This document shows positions 10,885-22,475 of a DNA stretch of 64,000 bases, in pieces. Each line of letters starts with the position of its first letter. The stretch's first letter is position 1. Under the pieces are notes generated by a model. It did not search any database. It was not told the DNA's origin and saw nothing but the letters and a program-made list of their open reading frames with translations. The translations under genes and the position numbers were made by a program. The stretch is from NCBI GenBank assembly GCA_030068145.1, contig JAPJBO010000281.1, forward strand, positions 62,001 to 126,000. The letters are read 5' to 3'. Source of the stretch: Diplonema papillatum. Its lineage: Eukaryota > Euglenozoa > Diplonemea > Diplonemida > Diplonemidae.

Positions 10885-11345
10885 ACGGGCCTGTCTAACA
10901 ACCCAAAGCACCAAGTTGCCTTCAAGGCGAGCATCGGGCGAAACCACCTGCAGCGAAGCAAAGCAAATAATCGTTTTGAAGAAAGGGTTGATCCTCGAAA
11001 CGCCGCACGTGGGGAGACCACGGACAGTGGGCAACCGTCCTCGAACGGTTGCGCTCTGTTCGTGTGTCAGCAGAGCGTCGCGTGGACGTGCGTGGAAAAG
11101 CGAACAGAGGTCAAACTGAGCAAACCGCTTGCATTCTATCCCGAACCGCGATTTTGCCGTCCTCGTCGAATAGGTGTGCACGGTGTCTAACAGGGAACGT
11201 GGGCGGGGTTCAGACTCTGTTACCCTTCTGATGGAGAGGAGCCCATCGGGTCCCAGACACATTCCAAATACAGGGTAGTACGAGAGGAAACCCTGGTTTC
11301 CAGTCCCTGGTCTCTATCGGTTGTTCGATCGGACAGTGTCGTGAT
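10885..11345 (+). pseudogene. Large-subunit rRNA fragment (domains V-VI), degenerate
   Basis: The clearest part is 11186-11345. It holds AACAGGGAACGTGGGC, GGGTTCAGACTCTG, TTACCCTTCTGATGG and the sarcin-ricin loop TAGTACGAGAGGAAA. The following 60 bases align without gaps to the cytosolic LSU pattern, with GATGCCACC where rRNA has AAGCTACC. The block just after GGGTTCAGAC that normally reads GTCGTGAGACAGG is missing, which argues against a working rRNA. Upstream, 10885-11180 has weaker LSU-like stretches (CTGTCTAAC, AAACGCCGC). It could be a nuclear rDNA pseudogene; an organelle-derived fragment is less likely. Confidence 0.7.
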
Positions 11346-11904
11346 GCCACCACTGGAACGCGGGGGTCACCCAGTGATCACATTCACTGGAGCCAGACGC
11401 GTGTTCCTTCGAATCCTCAAGCGAAAGAGAGCGAGCGCCGTGGCCAGTTCGATGGGTCTCTCGAAGAAGTGAAAAGAACGAATTCCGCGCAAAAGAGGCG
11501 AGTTTACCCTTCCCAAAACGGCTTTGACTCGGACAAAAAAGTGCCCCCCAAGGCAGAGCCTCAAAACACGTCGGCGCTAGTACATGCGCTGTTTCTTCCG
11601 GGCTTGATCGTGGGCTGTCGGCTGTATTGTGGTGGTTTGGTCGGATCGGTAAAAGGTTCCCTTTGCTGCGCGAGGAAACTGAGAGTGCTCTAATTTTTTG
11701 CGTGTGCTGCTGATCGGAAGACTAACTCAACATGTAGGGTTGCTGGCAGGGAAGGCCATCTTCGCGTCTTTTTCTTCTCGTGAGGCTGCTGATCGGAAGG
11801 CACGCTCGCCATGGAAGGCCATCTTCGACAGTCTGAAACAACGGGCGGCTGGGCATCGCTGAAGCGGAGAAGCGGGAATTGAGGGAACGGTCTCGAGGGA
11901 AAGC

Positions 11905-12235
11905 TTGGAGACGCGACGATAATGATGCCGCCCAGCAGAACGTTGCAACGCGGCGGGTATCCCAACCGCTGCGCTGGCTCGCGATTCTCCTCCTTCCACG
12001 CCGCGAAGATCGCGCCGTATCGTGGGCCCCCTTTTGCAGCATCGCTGGCGCCTTCGAACGTTGAGCCATCGATCGATCCCGACCATGTCTGCGGACTGCA
12101 GACGGCGACGCTGGGCTGGTTGTCGGCACACATTACATCCAGCGGCCCGTGGCCTTTGTCCTGCACCCTGGCATTAACGCTCGAAAGGCCAGACCAAGCG
12201 CCGTACACGGCTTCTACTTCTTCCCTATCGCGCCG
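11905..12235 (-). CDS. Likely internal exon of an unrecognised gene
   Basis: This minus-strand open stretch has strongly G/C-rich third codon positions, like the proven genes here. It reads EEVEAVYGAWSGL, then GHGPLDVMCADNQ, QTWSGSIDG, and GAIFAAWKEE followed by AQRLGYPPRCNVLLGG. The last part is loosely reminiscent of LGFP-type repeats, but I would not assign a family. Candidate acceptors lie near 12180-12230; I could not fix the donor. The open frame continues below 11905 in lower-quality sequence to 11690. It lies downstream of the stop codon of the next feature, so it belongs to another gene or is a relic. Confidence 0.45.
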
Positions 12236-12436
12236 GGTGTGTGGTGACTAGACCGACCTCTACTCCGCCCGGACCAGACTGTGGACATTCGGTGATCTAG
12301 TCGAACGTGGCTCCCCCAGCAATGAGCACGAGATACTGCTAATATCAGACATCAGCGGCGAACCACGGCGCGGTAGGTGCTCTAGTACAAGTGGCACTAA
12401 CCCGATGGCTCTTCATTGCCTATCGAAGAGGGATGG

Positions 12437-12817
12437 TCATTCCTTCCATTGGCGGGGAGGTGCGCGCCGTCGTTCTGCCGCCGGTTTGTACTTGCGCATG
12501 GTCTCTTGGTAATCCTCGTGCCGGCTGCTGTCTCGCGTGTGGCGGGTGTCTCGCGCGTCCGATGAGTACTCGTCGTCGCTCGACAGCGGGCGCCGCCTCC
12601 CCAGCTCCTTGCGATCGTCGCGCTTCGGTTCCCTCCGACCATCCCTCGACCCGTCCCGCGCGTCTCTTGACGATTCGCGGGTCGCTCGCCTCCCGTTGAC
12701 AGTCCCGTTGGGCGATCCACGTTCCGGCCGCGCGCTTGCCCTGCTGCCTTCTCGCGGTGCTCGGCGGGGAATGTCTTCTTCCTCGTCGTCGGTGTCGCAC
12801 CTATAACTCCGCTCTCC
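12437..12817 (-). CDS. Terminal exon of an Arg/Ser/Asp-rich protein
   Basis: A 126-codon exon starts right after a good acceptor (CCAACCCACCACACAG) and ends at a TGA. It opens GERSYRCDTDDEEED and continues with charged, low-complexity sequence: repeated SRDARDGSRDGRRE-like segments, LSSDDEYSSDARDTRH, and the end APPRQWKE. Codon usage matches the real genes. The composition resembles the RS/RD-rich tails of RNA-processing proteins, but there is no defining domain in this exon. Upstream exons should lie above 12830 on the minus strand; I could not recognise them. Confidence 0.6.
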   Translation of the reverse strand, partial: GERSYRCDTDDEEEDIPRRAPREGSRASARPERGSPNGTVNGRRATRESSRDARDGSRDGRREPKRDDRKELGRRRPLSSDDEYSSDARDTRHTRDSSRHEDYQETMRKYKPAAERRRAPPRQWKE

Positions 12818-15654
12818 CTGTGTGGTGGGTTGGCAGTGGACAGTTGAGCATAAGCAAACGGGAACAGCATTCGCTGCGCGGTTCACGCGCTGCGTCGGTC
12901 GAAAGATTGCACGCAACGTGCTCGGTTGTGTAACGCACGTTTTTTTAGAGTGCAGTTTTTTTTCTTAGAGTTACTAGTAAGGGTTTTTGTGCTACATTTG
13001 GGCACTGCAGAAATGTCAGATTTTGCCCGTGTGATTCCGGTTTTTTGCCGGATTTTCATCACGTTTCGGAAGGAGGAAGGGGTCCGGTGGCGCTGCTAAG
13101 GAATTTACAGTCACGGGGGGCTTGCACAAGCGCCGAACTGCGCATCAGGCCCTATTTACGCTCTTGTCGGGAAAAATCCAAGATCCTATTTACGTTTTTT
13201 TGCACTTTTTCCGCCTGTTCTTTGCACCCGTTTTGGATCGTAGCTACACCGAGAACTTCGTCCTTGGGCTTGTTTTGACGGCCATGCTCTGCCCTCAAGA
13301 CTTCTGTGAACTAACAAGCAAAAATAAAGTCGAGCCAAACTCGACCACTTGATTGCACTAGTTGTGCCAAAGAAGATGAAACCCTTGCTGCATGCCGTGC
13401 CATGGAGTTGCGGCGTACCGCACTGGGAGGGTGAAAGATTTCGGACTGAGGAATGTCGGACTCTTCGCGCTTTCGCTTTCTTTCTGTCGTCTGTGCTAAG
13501 GAGGTTGTACCAGCACTGCCGCTAAGATCATCACCATCATCACAATCGGAAGTTTGTCAGGCGCAAGTTCCAACAAGAACTCGAATGGCGTTGCGTCAAC
13601 GCTTGCCAATATAAAGCTAAGAGGCTTCCTAGCTTGGTCACGAAACATCTCTGCCTAGTTCTTCATCGTACGAAGCCATCGAGCTGAGCCACACAACATG
13701 CTGTGTCTGTTTGTGTTCCTGCCGTCATAGCGCGGACATCTTGCACTCTGATGAATGATCAATATCATATGCCCTCTTATAGCGGTCATCGAATTCATGG
13801 AGTATTTATCATCGCCCAGTGTTCTAATGCAAACACTTGATTCTTCAGCTTGCGTAGCGAGCCGGGAAAAAACGGTATGATACACCCAATTTCCCCGCTC
13901 GCGTAAGCCCAAAGAAACGGGTATGTCTGTCATGTGCAGACATGCCTGCTTGCTCCCTCCTCCACCACCTGCCACAGTGCAATCAGAAGTTGCCCCAAAC
14001 CCGCCGACCCATTTGATGCGTTGTTGCATTCGCCCAGTTCTTCGAAAGACCTGCATGGGCCTGCTTGGGTGGCCTTCGGGTGGCATCTTGGACACAAGAT
14101 ACGTGCTGATAACGTACTGATTCAGTACGTGTACAAAGAGAAACTAAAAGAATTGACGTGCTGAAATGAGTACGTTTAGCATGCCTGGTTGTAGCCTGGT
14201 GCGAAAAAAGTGCAAACCGTACACCGCGAGAGTAGGAGAAAGTAGAAAGGGAAACTAGCGTTTTCGTTGACCGCACTACCCTGAGCCCAAATCCTGGACG
14301 TGGTTTCAGGTGGCAAATTTGGCAAATGATCATGATCAGAAGGTCCTACTTGAGCGGTTCAGTTTCCTCACACATTGCATGTGGCTAAAAAAAAATGTGT
14401 TTGGGCAAAATCTCTATTTACATTCACGCTTTAGGGCCACATCTGCCCCCCCGACTTTTTTTTTGGAGCACGGGGGTTACCCCCCCCTTATAAATCACTG
14501 CCCCAAGTTTTTTTCGGGTCAACAGTAAACTTGGGAAACGGCCCAGGTTTGCTATTCATATATAAGCCCCTGGCGAAGAGGGAAGGGAGGTAATAATATT
14601 GCATCACCTGCTAAAGTCATCGCTCTCTGAGTACAGAGCCAAGCTTTGTCTGCACACGCGATGCGGTTTACCGAAGCCCTCGAGCGTCACGGCAGGGTTA
14701 TGGCTACGGTTACTCGCCGATCGGTGCTACGGCAGTGCGGCAAACCCACTTCGCAGCCTGAGTTCAGCCCCGCGTACCTAGCTCTCTCACCAGGCACCCG
14801 AACAATTCGGTGTAAGGGAATAAGTCCTATCAAAATATATTGCTGTTCTGTTGCAGTGTTCGCGTTTTGACCCATGCATTCCACATCCGAAGGTTCCTTG
14901 CGTTAAGTTCGCACCTTCTGTGGGTATGCACTTGCCATCACGACTTCTGGAAACGAAGCTTACTCTAGAGATAGCGGTGTGGAGGGTCATCGTTACCTGA
15001 CAAACCCCTGCAGTCTGCGTTCTCCGGGCATCTGGAGCTGATAAGCAACCCGTGATCACTTCGGTGTGAGGGATCAGTCCTACCGAGCCTAATGCTCGGC
15101 GGGCGCCTGCTCCGTTGCCGTAGCGGACTCGCAACGAAGACAGCCCGTTTAGCAAGCAGTCCCAACCTCGCCTAGTCGTTCGATTCTTACCACTCCGCAT
15201 ACGATCTACTGCCACCTCCGCTTACGCCGAGCTGACAACAAACCTAAACGCTCACACCAACGACCTAGGCACCCCTTTCATACGCACAGATCTTCTTCTA
15301 CAGCTCTTTTCTCCGCTTGTGTTTTGAAAACTAGGTGCGTAATCAGCGGTCCTACAACTCAAAACCGTGTGCTACGTCCTGTGATTTGTACTTTCAAACG
15401 TAATGATGGGCACCCTCACAAACTTGAGGTGGAAAGCATTGGCGGGAGTGTCATCATCTCAAGTGCCAGATGATTATTTGCGAGGAGGGCGTTCGTATGT
15501 GACGCCACAATCTCAGGCGCATGGCGTGACACTCACTCGGCAGGTGCCTGCTAGCGAATTCAAATTCAACGGCTTTCTGAAGTGGGAAGTTGGCAAGCAA
15601 CGGTGGATATTTCCAGCCAATCATGAGTGAATAATGCGTGGTCTGTTTGCATCC
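12818..15654. other. No gene recognised
   Basis: This stretch has low coding character, T-rich tracts near 12940-13030 and 14450-14520, and no protein family that I recognise. A minus-strand open frame at 13655-14095 lacks any known motif. A block at 14138-14157 (GAAACTAAAAGAATTGACG) resembles a universal SSU rRNA motif but is too short and its flanks do not match. Confidence 0.3.
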
Positions 15655-16003
15655 AAGATGGAGAACGTCTGCTGGCGGAAATGTCAGGTATTGACCTTGG
15701 ACAAGATGGACGAGAACGTCTGCTGGCGGAAATGTCAGGTATTGACCTTGGACAAGATGGAGAACGCCTGCTGGCGGAAATGTCAGGTATTGACCTTGGA
15801 CAAGATGGAGAACGTCTGCTGGCGGAAATGTCAGGTATTGACCTTGGACAAGATGGACGAGAACGTCTGCTGGCGGAAATGTCAGGTATTGACCTTAGAC
15901 AAGATGGAGAACGTCTGCTGGCGGAAATGTCAGGTATTGACCTTGGACAAGATGGAGAACGTCTGCTGGCGGAAATGTCAGGTATTGACCGCGAACATGA
16001 CGC
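15655..16003 (+). repeat. 48/51-bp minisatellite
   Basis: About seven tandem units carry the core GAACGTCTGCTGGCGGAAAT followed by GTCAGGTATTGACCTTGGAC and AAGATGGA. Units are 48 or 51 bp long, the longer ones containing an extra GAC. Because both lengths are multiples of three, several frames stay open through the array on both strands, for example LLAEMSGIDLGQDGER on the plus strand. The plus frame continues into unique sequence to 16223. That may be a relic of a mobile-element protein, but I recognise no domain. Confidence 0.85.
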
Positions 16004-18036
16004 CGTTGGGTCTGTGCTGACTAAATTACATATGGTGAGACGCATGTCTAAAAATTGTGCCAGCTTGTTGAATGCTGATGGAGTCGGCTTTAATGAGAAT
16101 CATTCGTCAGGGGGCATGCGTACTATTCTTGCCACCTTGTCTAGCTGCTATGGTTCTCATTGCGACGAATCTAATGGTCTGACGCAAGTGTTGCTTGCAG
16201 CGGTATTCAGAGGCTTTCAGTAGACGAGAGGTACGGATTGGCGATTCGTTCTGCATGGCCTTAAACCCTGGCAGTTTGGACCCAGAAGGTGGCTTAAACG
16301 GTGGCCTCCCATCTGCGACGGCGGGATGACTTTCAATGCTTGTGAAGCTTTTGAGATGAAGCATGCAGACAGGATAAACCAAGACGAATTTGTAAATTCA
16401 ATGATAACAGCGTCGGAAGATAACCTGACTGGGTGCTTTGATGAGAAAAGCAGGCGTGAATGGGTTCGGCAGGAGAACTCAGATCGAAAGAAGTTCTGGT
16501 CAACCGCCCCTCTGCCCACAATTGAGTTGCGGTACGGCAATAAGCTGCGTTCATTCGCGCAAGAATGTGGCACGCGCATGAACAAGGTGCTGTCAGAGAC
16601 GTTACGTGGTGTCAGAATTTGCGCAAAATTGCCATGGTGTTGAAAACACGCTTGACTCGAGCAGGTGCTTTAAACGCTCAAATGTATGAGTCATGTCTAC
16701 CACCGGACATGGCACGTGCGTGAAGGCTTTATGCCTAGAAGATCTGTCTGTTGGTTGGACCACCGACAAATGGCGATAGTCCAGTGGCGTTACCCCTAGG
16801 AGACACAAATACAAAAATCTAGAAGTCGTTGCTAGCAACAAAAAGGCGCTCACGATGCAGTGCGCTACCCCAAAACAAAATTGTAAAGATAATGGCGAGT
16901 GCGATCGTCCAGCACAGGGCTTCTATTGGTCTCAACAGTTGGTTGTCGACCAGCAGAGTCAAGACGTTGCTGGTTGCGTCGTTCGACACGCATGACCTGG
17001 GCACCTTTGATGCGGCAAGCGAGGGACACCTGTCATACGTGACCCAGGCAAGGACGAAAGTCGGATAGGCGAATTACAGCCAAGGCGCAATAACTTGTGC
17101 GGATCAAACGACGATCTACAGCCGCCACGCCCCGTGTCAAACCGCCAATCCAGCATCATGGTAGGCGAACGGGCTTCGTAGGAGTTCGGGCCGGGGTTGA
17201 CTACAAGGCGACGAATGCATACATGCACAAAGCGTCGACGCTGACGCCGACGAAAGTGCCTACATTGTGCCAACGTCCTCTTTCGCAACTGCGACACGGT
17301 ATTTGTTCGCAAACGCAACCGTTTGTCAAACGGTCGACGTCTCCTATGAGCACTGCCTAGGCCCTAGGGGGGTCCGGCTGGTGACGTCCCTTCCGACCTA
17401 CATGCCTAGCAAAAGGACATTTAATCCGAGACTAGAGGTATGATTATAGCTCTGTGCGCCAACCTAACTTTTTCGGGGTCCGGGGGCGAAGCCCGGCAGC
17501 ACTTTTTTAGCCGACCGTCGTACGTGTTTTTGTAGCGTTTATTGTGGTTGAGAGGTTCGGTGTTTTAGGGTCTCCGGTTGACCATTGAGGCTGTGAGGCG
17601 GGTAGTGCGAGGGATGTAGGTATGATTACACTAGCCAATGTTGCAACCGACACTAAGAAGAAATGTGAAAACGGGGTTTTGCCTAGAGGCTTTTCGTGTT
17701 ATTCTGCAGATGCTTTGAGCTATCTTTGTGGCTATGCTTCGAAATTCGCTTTGTAGTAGTCAATTCCCCCGGTGCTGGCATTTTTGGAGGAGTTCAATAT
17801 CTGCCAGGACCCTTTTTTTGGTCCAAAATGCGTGCGACCCGAACATTTTTGCCCGTAGTCGGCGTTTGTGCAACCCGAACCTTTTTGCCCAGTCTGGCGT
17901 CTGCCGCCAGCCCTTTTCCCCCGGACCCCCGTTGAACCTTGATGCTAAGTTCGGGCTCGGTGTCAATTCCCCTGCGGCATCAATTGTTGAGATTTTCCAA
18001 ACGCTGACCGTGCGATCGACAGCGATTCGTTACGGC

Positions 18037-18120
18037 TGAGTCGAGCATCACCAGAACTTTGCATAGCTCGAACATTACTGCTACCCGAACTTTAACTGCT
18101 GCCTCCAGTCTCGCGCACGT
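18037..18120 (+). repeat. Fragment of the GAGACTGGAGG-end element
   Basis: The segment contains CATCACCAGAACTTTGC, CCCGAACTTTAACTGCTG and CCTCCAGTCTCG. These match the internal repeat and the right end of the elements at 21051 and 22476. Confidence 0.65.
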
Positions 18121-18286
18121 TGGTTTTATAGCGTTTATTGGTTAAGTTATCCCAGCATACAGCCGAACCCCGCCAACATCTAGCTCCCCAAACTGCAGCC
18201 GAAACCCCGGATAACTGATAAATCTCCGAACAACAGTTCCCTACCCATCTGGCTTTCTTACAGTGAATTCGGACAAATCGGACTCC

Positions 18287-18830
18287 GTAGTAGTAGTAGT
18301 AGTAGTTGAACTTGTTATGCAGCAACAATCTGTGACGATAGACTGCACAAGCCGCTAGAGACTGCCTCTTTGCACGCGTCGTGTCATACTTCGGTCGCTT
18401 CTTGCCCCGCGTATTGTTTGTCTCCGGTGCGCACTTCACGTTCGCTGTGGTGTCTGACGAGCCCGAGGAATCACCAGACGATTCGGCGCATTTCCTTTTC
18501 TCCCTCGCGGGTTGTCCCCACGGCCGAGATCTCGACTCCCCTATGTTCCTCGCCTCAGCCCGCTCCTCGTTCGCAGGCGGCTCGGTCTCGCTTTTGCGGG
18601 CGCTTCCACCTGCTTGCTCGTCGTCGCGGCTGCGCTTCCGCCGGGAGCAGGCCGTCCGTCCCAATATAGCAATAATCTGTGACGATAGACTGTACAAGTA
18701 ATAGTAGTAGTAGTAGTATGTGTCGTCTGCCGAAGCAGTCGGAGACAGCAGGCGCAGGTCTTGCTTTACTTTTCTCTCCTTCACGGAGACCCGCCCCCAG
18801 CAATCCCGACTGTCCAAACACGGTCGTGGA
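18287..18830. repeat. TAG-microsatellite-linked retroposon cluster
   Basis: Two (TAG)n runs (18287-18306 and 18702-18717) each lead into a repeated body. The first body (GAACTTGTTATGCAGCAACA, then CGATAGACTGCAC) recurs at 23680. The second (GTGTCGTCTGCCGAAGCAG, GGAGACAGCAGG, TCTTGCTTTACTTTTCTC) recurs at 54490 and inverted at 52920-53105. Between them a minus-strand segment of about 280 bp (18365-18650) reads as a basic, charged peptide (RRKRSRDDEQAGG onward). It is flanked on both sides by CTATCGTCACAGATT, so it may have been captured or be an exon relic. Confidence 0.55.
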
Positions 18831-19129
18831 AGGGTTGTGCCCTATAGTGATGAGGCGGTTGCCCAGTGGCAGGGTGCGGCCACACGTGCCACCTACCGAT
18901 TCTCCCGAACAAGCAGCTCCCACACATGTTGCATCTGAGATACACTTCGTGCTTTGTTCGTCGGCTTTCCGTCTGCTCCGCTCCGTTGCTGCGACGGACC
19001 CGCTTCTAGGTGGTTTGGCGGCTGTGCTGCAGATTTCGGTGGCGGTCGGTTCGGAAAGCGGCAGACGGAGACGGAATGGGTAGCAGAGCAGTCCACACTC
19101 GCAGACGAGCAGTGAAGCGGCTTAAAAAA

Positions 19130-20620
19130 AAATGGTTTTGTCTTGGTGTGCAGCAAGCGTAGTAGTAGTAGTGGTTTTTCAGCTTAGTGTGAAGAAGAGG
19201 CAGTTTCTTATGAAAAAGCCTTCCCCAGAAATGAAAGACCTCGTCCTGCGAGACCGTCGGGGCTCAGAGACCAGTCCGCCACAGAAACGAGAACGGGTTC
19301 GTCGAATCGAAAAAAAATAACCACATTTTGCTCACAAGGGTTTGGTGGATCGGTGCAAAATGCGTAGAACCGGAAAAGCTGCCAAACTCCGAGGTGTTTG
19401 ACTGTCTTCATGGCGCCTGCACTTTACTACTCCAAATGCTAAACACTCAAGAAATAGACCGGGGACCCTGTCTCCTGACTTCCTGAAGTTCTGTGTAAAG
19501 TCCCTGGGGGTTTACCTGCTGTTTTTAGGTGCCGTGGCCGCCTTCTCCAATTTTCCGTGACGAGCATTAACTGGAAGACTCATTCTTCTGTGCGATTGCT
19601 GCCGACGCGTCTGCTGCTTTTTAGGATTGCTACGGGGAAAAAGCACGACGGTAACACAAAGCGAGAGGAAAAAGCAGAACAAAGCTCGCTCGTGTACCAG
19701 CAGCATATCTTCTTCATCTTGTCCCTCGAGTTTGTGCGACGTTGTTGCTTCGACAGTTGCACACGATGACCATGAGTCCAAAAAATGTCTGCCGAGCAAG
19801 CGGAACAGAGAAGAGGAAGAGGGAGATCCAGACTTAAGTGCAGGTTTTGTGTAATAAGTGGTCGTGTGGACCCCTCGTGGACGCAATGCGGACCAGCAAG
19901 GCGGTACTAAAGACTTGGGGCATTTTCTAAGGTTCAAAGGACCGGCATTTTCAAGTTCCCTCCGGTTGGCCGCAGACACTGGGAGTCTGTTCGAGGAAAC
20001 AGATGTGCAAGCTTTGTTGTTTATTTGCCGCGAAAGGGGAGAAGTTGTTGCCCAGAGCCCCTGCAAAACCTCCAGTTCTGCATCGTAACACAAATACGAT
20101 CCTCTGACAGGTTTCCAAACTGGACCCCCCCTTTTTGTGTAACACGCGAATGAAGTTTCTGTTGTGTTTCTTGGAACAAAGCAAAGGAAGGAACTCGTAC
20201 CTTGAGTTTTGGAAGCCGCTCACCATCGGGGGACTCCTCAATCGTCTCCGTTCCCGCTACGCGTTCGGTGTTTTGCGCGACCTGAGGTCGCCTGCGTCCT
20301 CCTTGCATGTGTATCGTGCCCAACACGATGATGGTTGTACCCTTAGAGAAACCCCGCAAGGGGTTTGCCAATACCAGCCGGTACATGTTGAGCCACATCC
20401 GATCAGCGCCAGCCAACTGAACACTTAGAATACGCGTAAAGAAAACGCTGAACCCTGAAGGAGCACACTTCTAGACAGTTTTCCGTGTCAAAAAAGTGTC
20501 GAGGAGGCTAGCGAAAATAGCCGATCAGCAGCAACCGAAGCGGGGATACGCGTGAAGAAATCGCTGAGCCCGGAAGAGCACATTTGTAGACGGGTTTCCG
20601 TGTCAAAAATATCTAGCTTG
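19130..20620. other. No gene recognised
   Basis: The open frames here are short or start at non-ATG codons and match nothing I know. A direct repeat is visible at the right: ATACGCGTRAAGAAA, CGCTGARCCC and GAGCACA recur at 20431-20500 and 20548-20610. Confidence 0.3.
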
Positions 20621-20631
20621 CCGTGATGGAC

Positions 20632-20780
20632 AAAGGTGTGGTGTGTTGTGTTGTGTTGTGTGGCATGGTGTGGTGTGGTTTATGTGTGTGGAGGGTGTGG
20701 TGTGGTAGGCTGTTTTATGGTGTGGTCTCGTCACCTTGTGTGACGAGGTTTGGCGTGGTAGGGTGTGTTGGTGTGGCAGA
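20632..20780 (+). repeat. GT/GGT-rich low-complexity tract
   Basis: This is an irregular GTGTGGTGT/GTTGT repeat with no coding meaning. It could be an old microsatellite. Confidence 0.6.
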
Positions 20781-21050
20781 AACCCTGCTGTCCGTCGGTT
20801 TGATAAGGTCCTATGTTCGCCTGCTGGTTGAAGTGGAGAAACGCATCTGGGGCAATAGACCGTTTCTTGTTGTGTGTGCCTTTTTCCTTCCTAAATCCCT
20901 GTGTGAAACGCCGTATACCTTGACGATAATGATGAACATTCCCCCCCTTCAAATTCCCGTGAGTAGCTCTCAAATGAGACAGGGGGAGTGCAAGGACGAG
21001 CGTGCAACGGTAAATGCTCAGCATTGTGTCCACTCTCTTCTTACATGTTT

Positions 21051-21861
21051 CGAGACTGGAGGTCCTATGAACATGCAATGTGAATAGCCTCTATTCGAGC
21101 CAACCCGGCTTTTCTTCATGAAAAAAGTGTATTGTTTTTGGAAAGAGCCGGGCAAGCTTTTTTTCCTCGCAGAAGGTATGCGGGTGGCAGAGTGACCGGG
21201 CGCCGGCCTTCAGGCCGGTGAGTCCGGGTTCGAACCCCGCCCATGACATTTTTCCGGTCGAAGATTGTTTTCGAGGTTTGTTGCGTTTCGGGGTCAAATG
21301 TGCCCGAAAATTGCGTTCTTGGCGGGTTTCTCAGTATCTCGCGGTATTTGGGTCACCCCGCTTGCCATCACAGGCCAAACTTGCTACGAGAACCGAACTT
21401 TGCTTCACCAGAACTCAGCTTCGTGCGAACTTTGCTTCGTCCGAACTCAGCTGCGCCCGTACCAGAATTTAGCATCGCCCGAACTTTGCTTCGCCAGAAC
21501 TTAACTTCGCCCGAGCGTTGCTTCGCCCGAACTCAGTCCGCCCGAACTTTTGCTTCGCCGGGGGGCGGCGGGGGGGGCGCCCACCCGGGTACCAGCGCCA
21601 AACTTTTCCCGCACTCGGTGGGTCGGGGGGGGGGGGGGGGTGTCCCCCCGGGTACGAGCACCGACCTTGGCTTCACCCGGACTTTACACCCTGGCCGAAC
21701 TTCGCTTCGTGCCCGAACTGTTTTTTAGTACCAGCGCAGCCTGAGCGCTTAGCAACGCCCGAACTAAGCATCACTCGAACTTAGCTTCACCAGCATTGCC
21801 CGAACTTAGCTTCGCCCGAACTTTACTGTTCCCCGAACTTTAACTGCTGCCTCCAGTCTCG
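21051..21861 (+). mobile_element. Non-autonomous element with GAGACTGGAGG ends, long form
   Basis: The element begins CGAGACTGGAGG and ends with its exact complement CCTCCAGTCTCG. The interior holds a tRNA-like box A/box B region (21186-21243), then degenerate units of CCCGAACTTTGCTTCACC and GAACTTAGCTTCG, then G-runs at 21550-21650. A deleted sister is at 22476-22654. Sequence beyond the right end (GCGCCGG, CTTTAGCCGAGCGC) is also partly shared with the sister, so the true right boundary may be further out. No target duplication is evident. Confidence 0.6.
21186..21243 (+). ncRNA. tRNA-like pol III promoter region (SINE head or pseudo-tRNA)
   Basis: TGGCAGAGTGACCGG fits an internal box A and GGGTTCGAACCCC fits box B, at tRNA-like spacing. 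A strong stem CCGGCC/GGCCGG lies where an anticodon arm would be, but its loop is TTCA. A seven-base anticodon loop with a paired stem cannot be drawn, and the acceptor stem has mismatches. I therefore do not call a working tRNA. Confidence 0.4.
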
Positions 21862-21887
21862 CCACGCGCCGGCCTTAGCCGAGCGCA

Positions 21888-21918
21888 CGTATCCCTCTCG
21901 CCTTTTGGCGAGAGGGAT
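21888..21918. other. Perfect hairpin next to the element
   Basis: ATCCCTCTCGCC and GGCGAGAGGGAT pair perfectly across a TTTT loop. It lies 27 bp past the right end of the long element. Role unknown. Confidence 0.7.
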
Positions 21919-22475
21919 GACAGCAATCCGCTCCCGAAAAGCGGGTGGCGTGCCACTTTTCTTCACTTTTCACAACCTCTTTTACCCAGCTTCTGTGGCT
22001 GAGGTTCACGGCCGCCCCAATCACCTCGAAGAGGCGGTTTGGGGTGGCCTATTCAAGCCTGAGTTGCATGTCAGTTCGTGGTCCCCTTCTCTACGCTCAA
22101 CTTCTATAGTGCGTTGCTCAGGGTAGTCGAAGGCCTGACAATCACACTAATGCAACAAACACAACTTACAACTTCTGTCGCTTGGTGTATCCTTCACTGT
22201 GACAACGCTTGTGCTCTTCTGCTGTGGCAGGTGATCCAACATGCGGAGAAGGGCAGCTCGCCGTTTTCGTACTTTTAAGCCTCAACTTTCGGAAGAAACT
22301 CCTGTTGCTACTCCCCAAGGGTTAGACTTCGGCCAGTTGTTCCAACTGCATTTCTTCGAGCCCTCTGTTCACGTAGCTCTCCAGCCGATGCGACAATTCA
22401 GTGCGTTTGACGTGGTCGTGTCAGTACAAGGTCACTAACAGGTCAATCCCCGGCACATACAAATGAACGTTTATT

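Noticed and set aside
14138..14157. SSU rRNA-like motif GAAACTAAAAGAATTGACG
   Set aside because: Only 19 bases with one deletion match, and neither flank continues as rRNA.
15655..16003. CRISPR array
   Set aside because: Units are directly adjacent without unique spacers and the genome is eukaryotic.
21186..21243. A working tRNA gene
   Set aside because: Box A and box B are present, but the anticodon loop and acceptor stem cannot be drawn properly, so only a tRNA-like region is reported.
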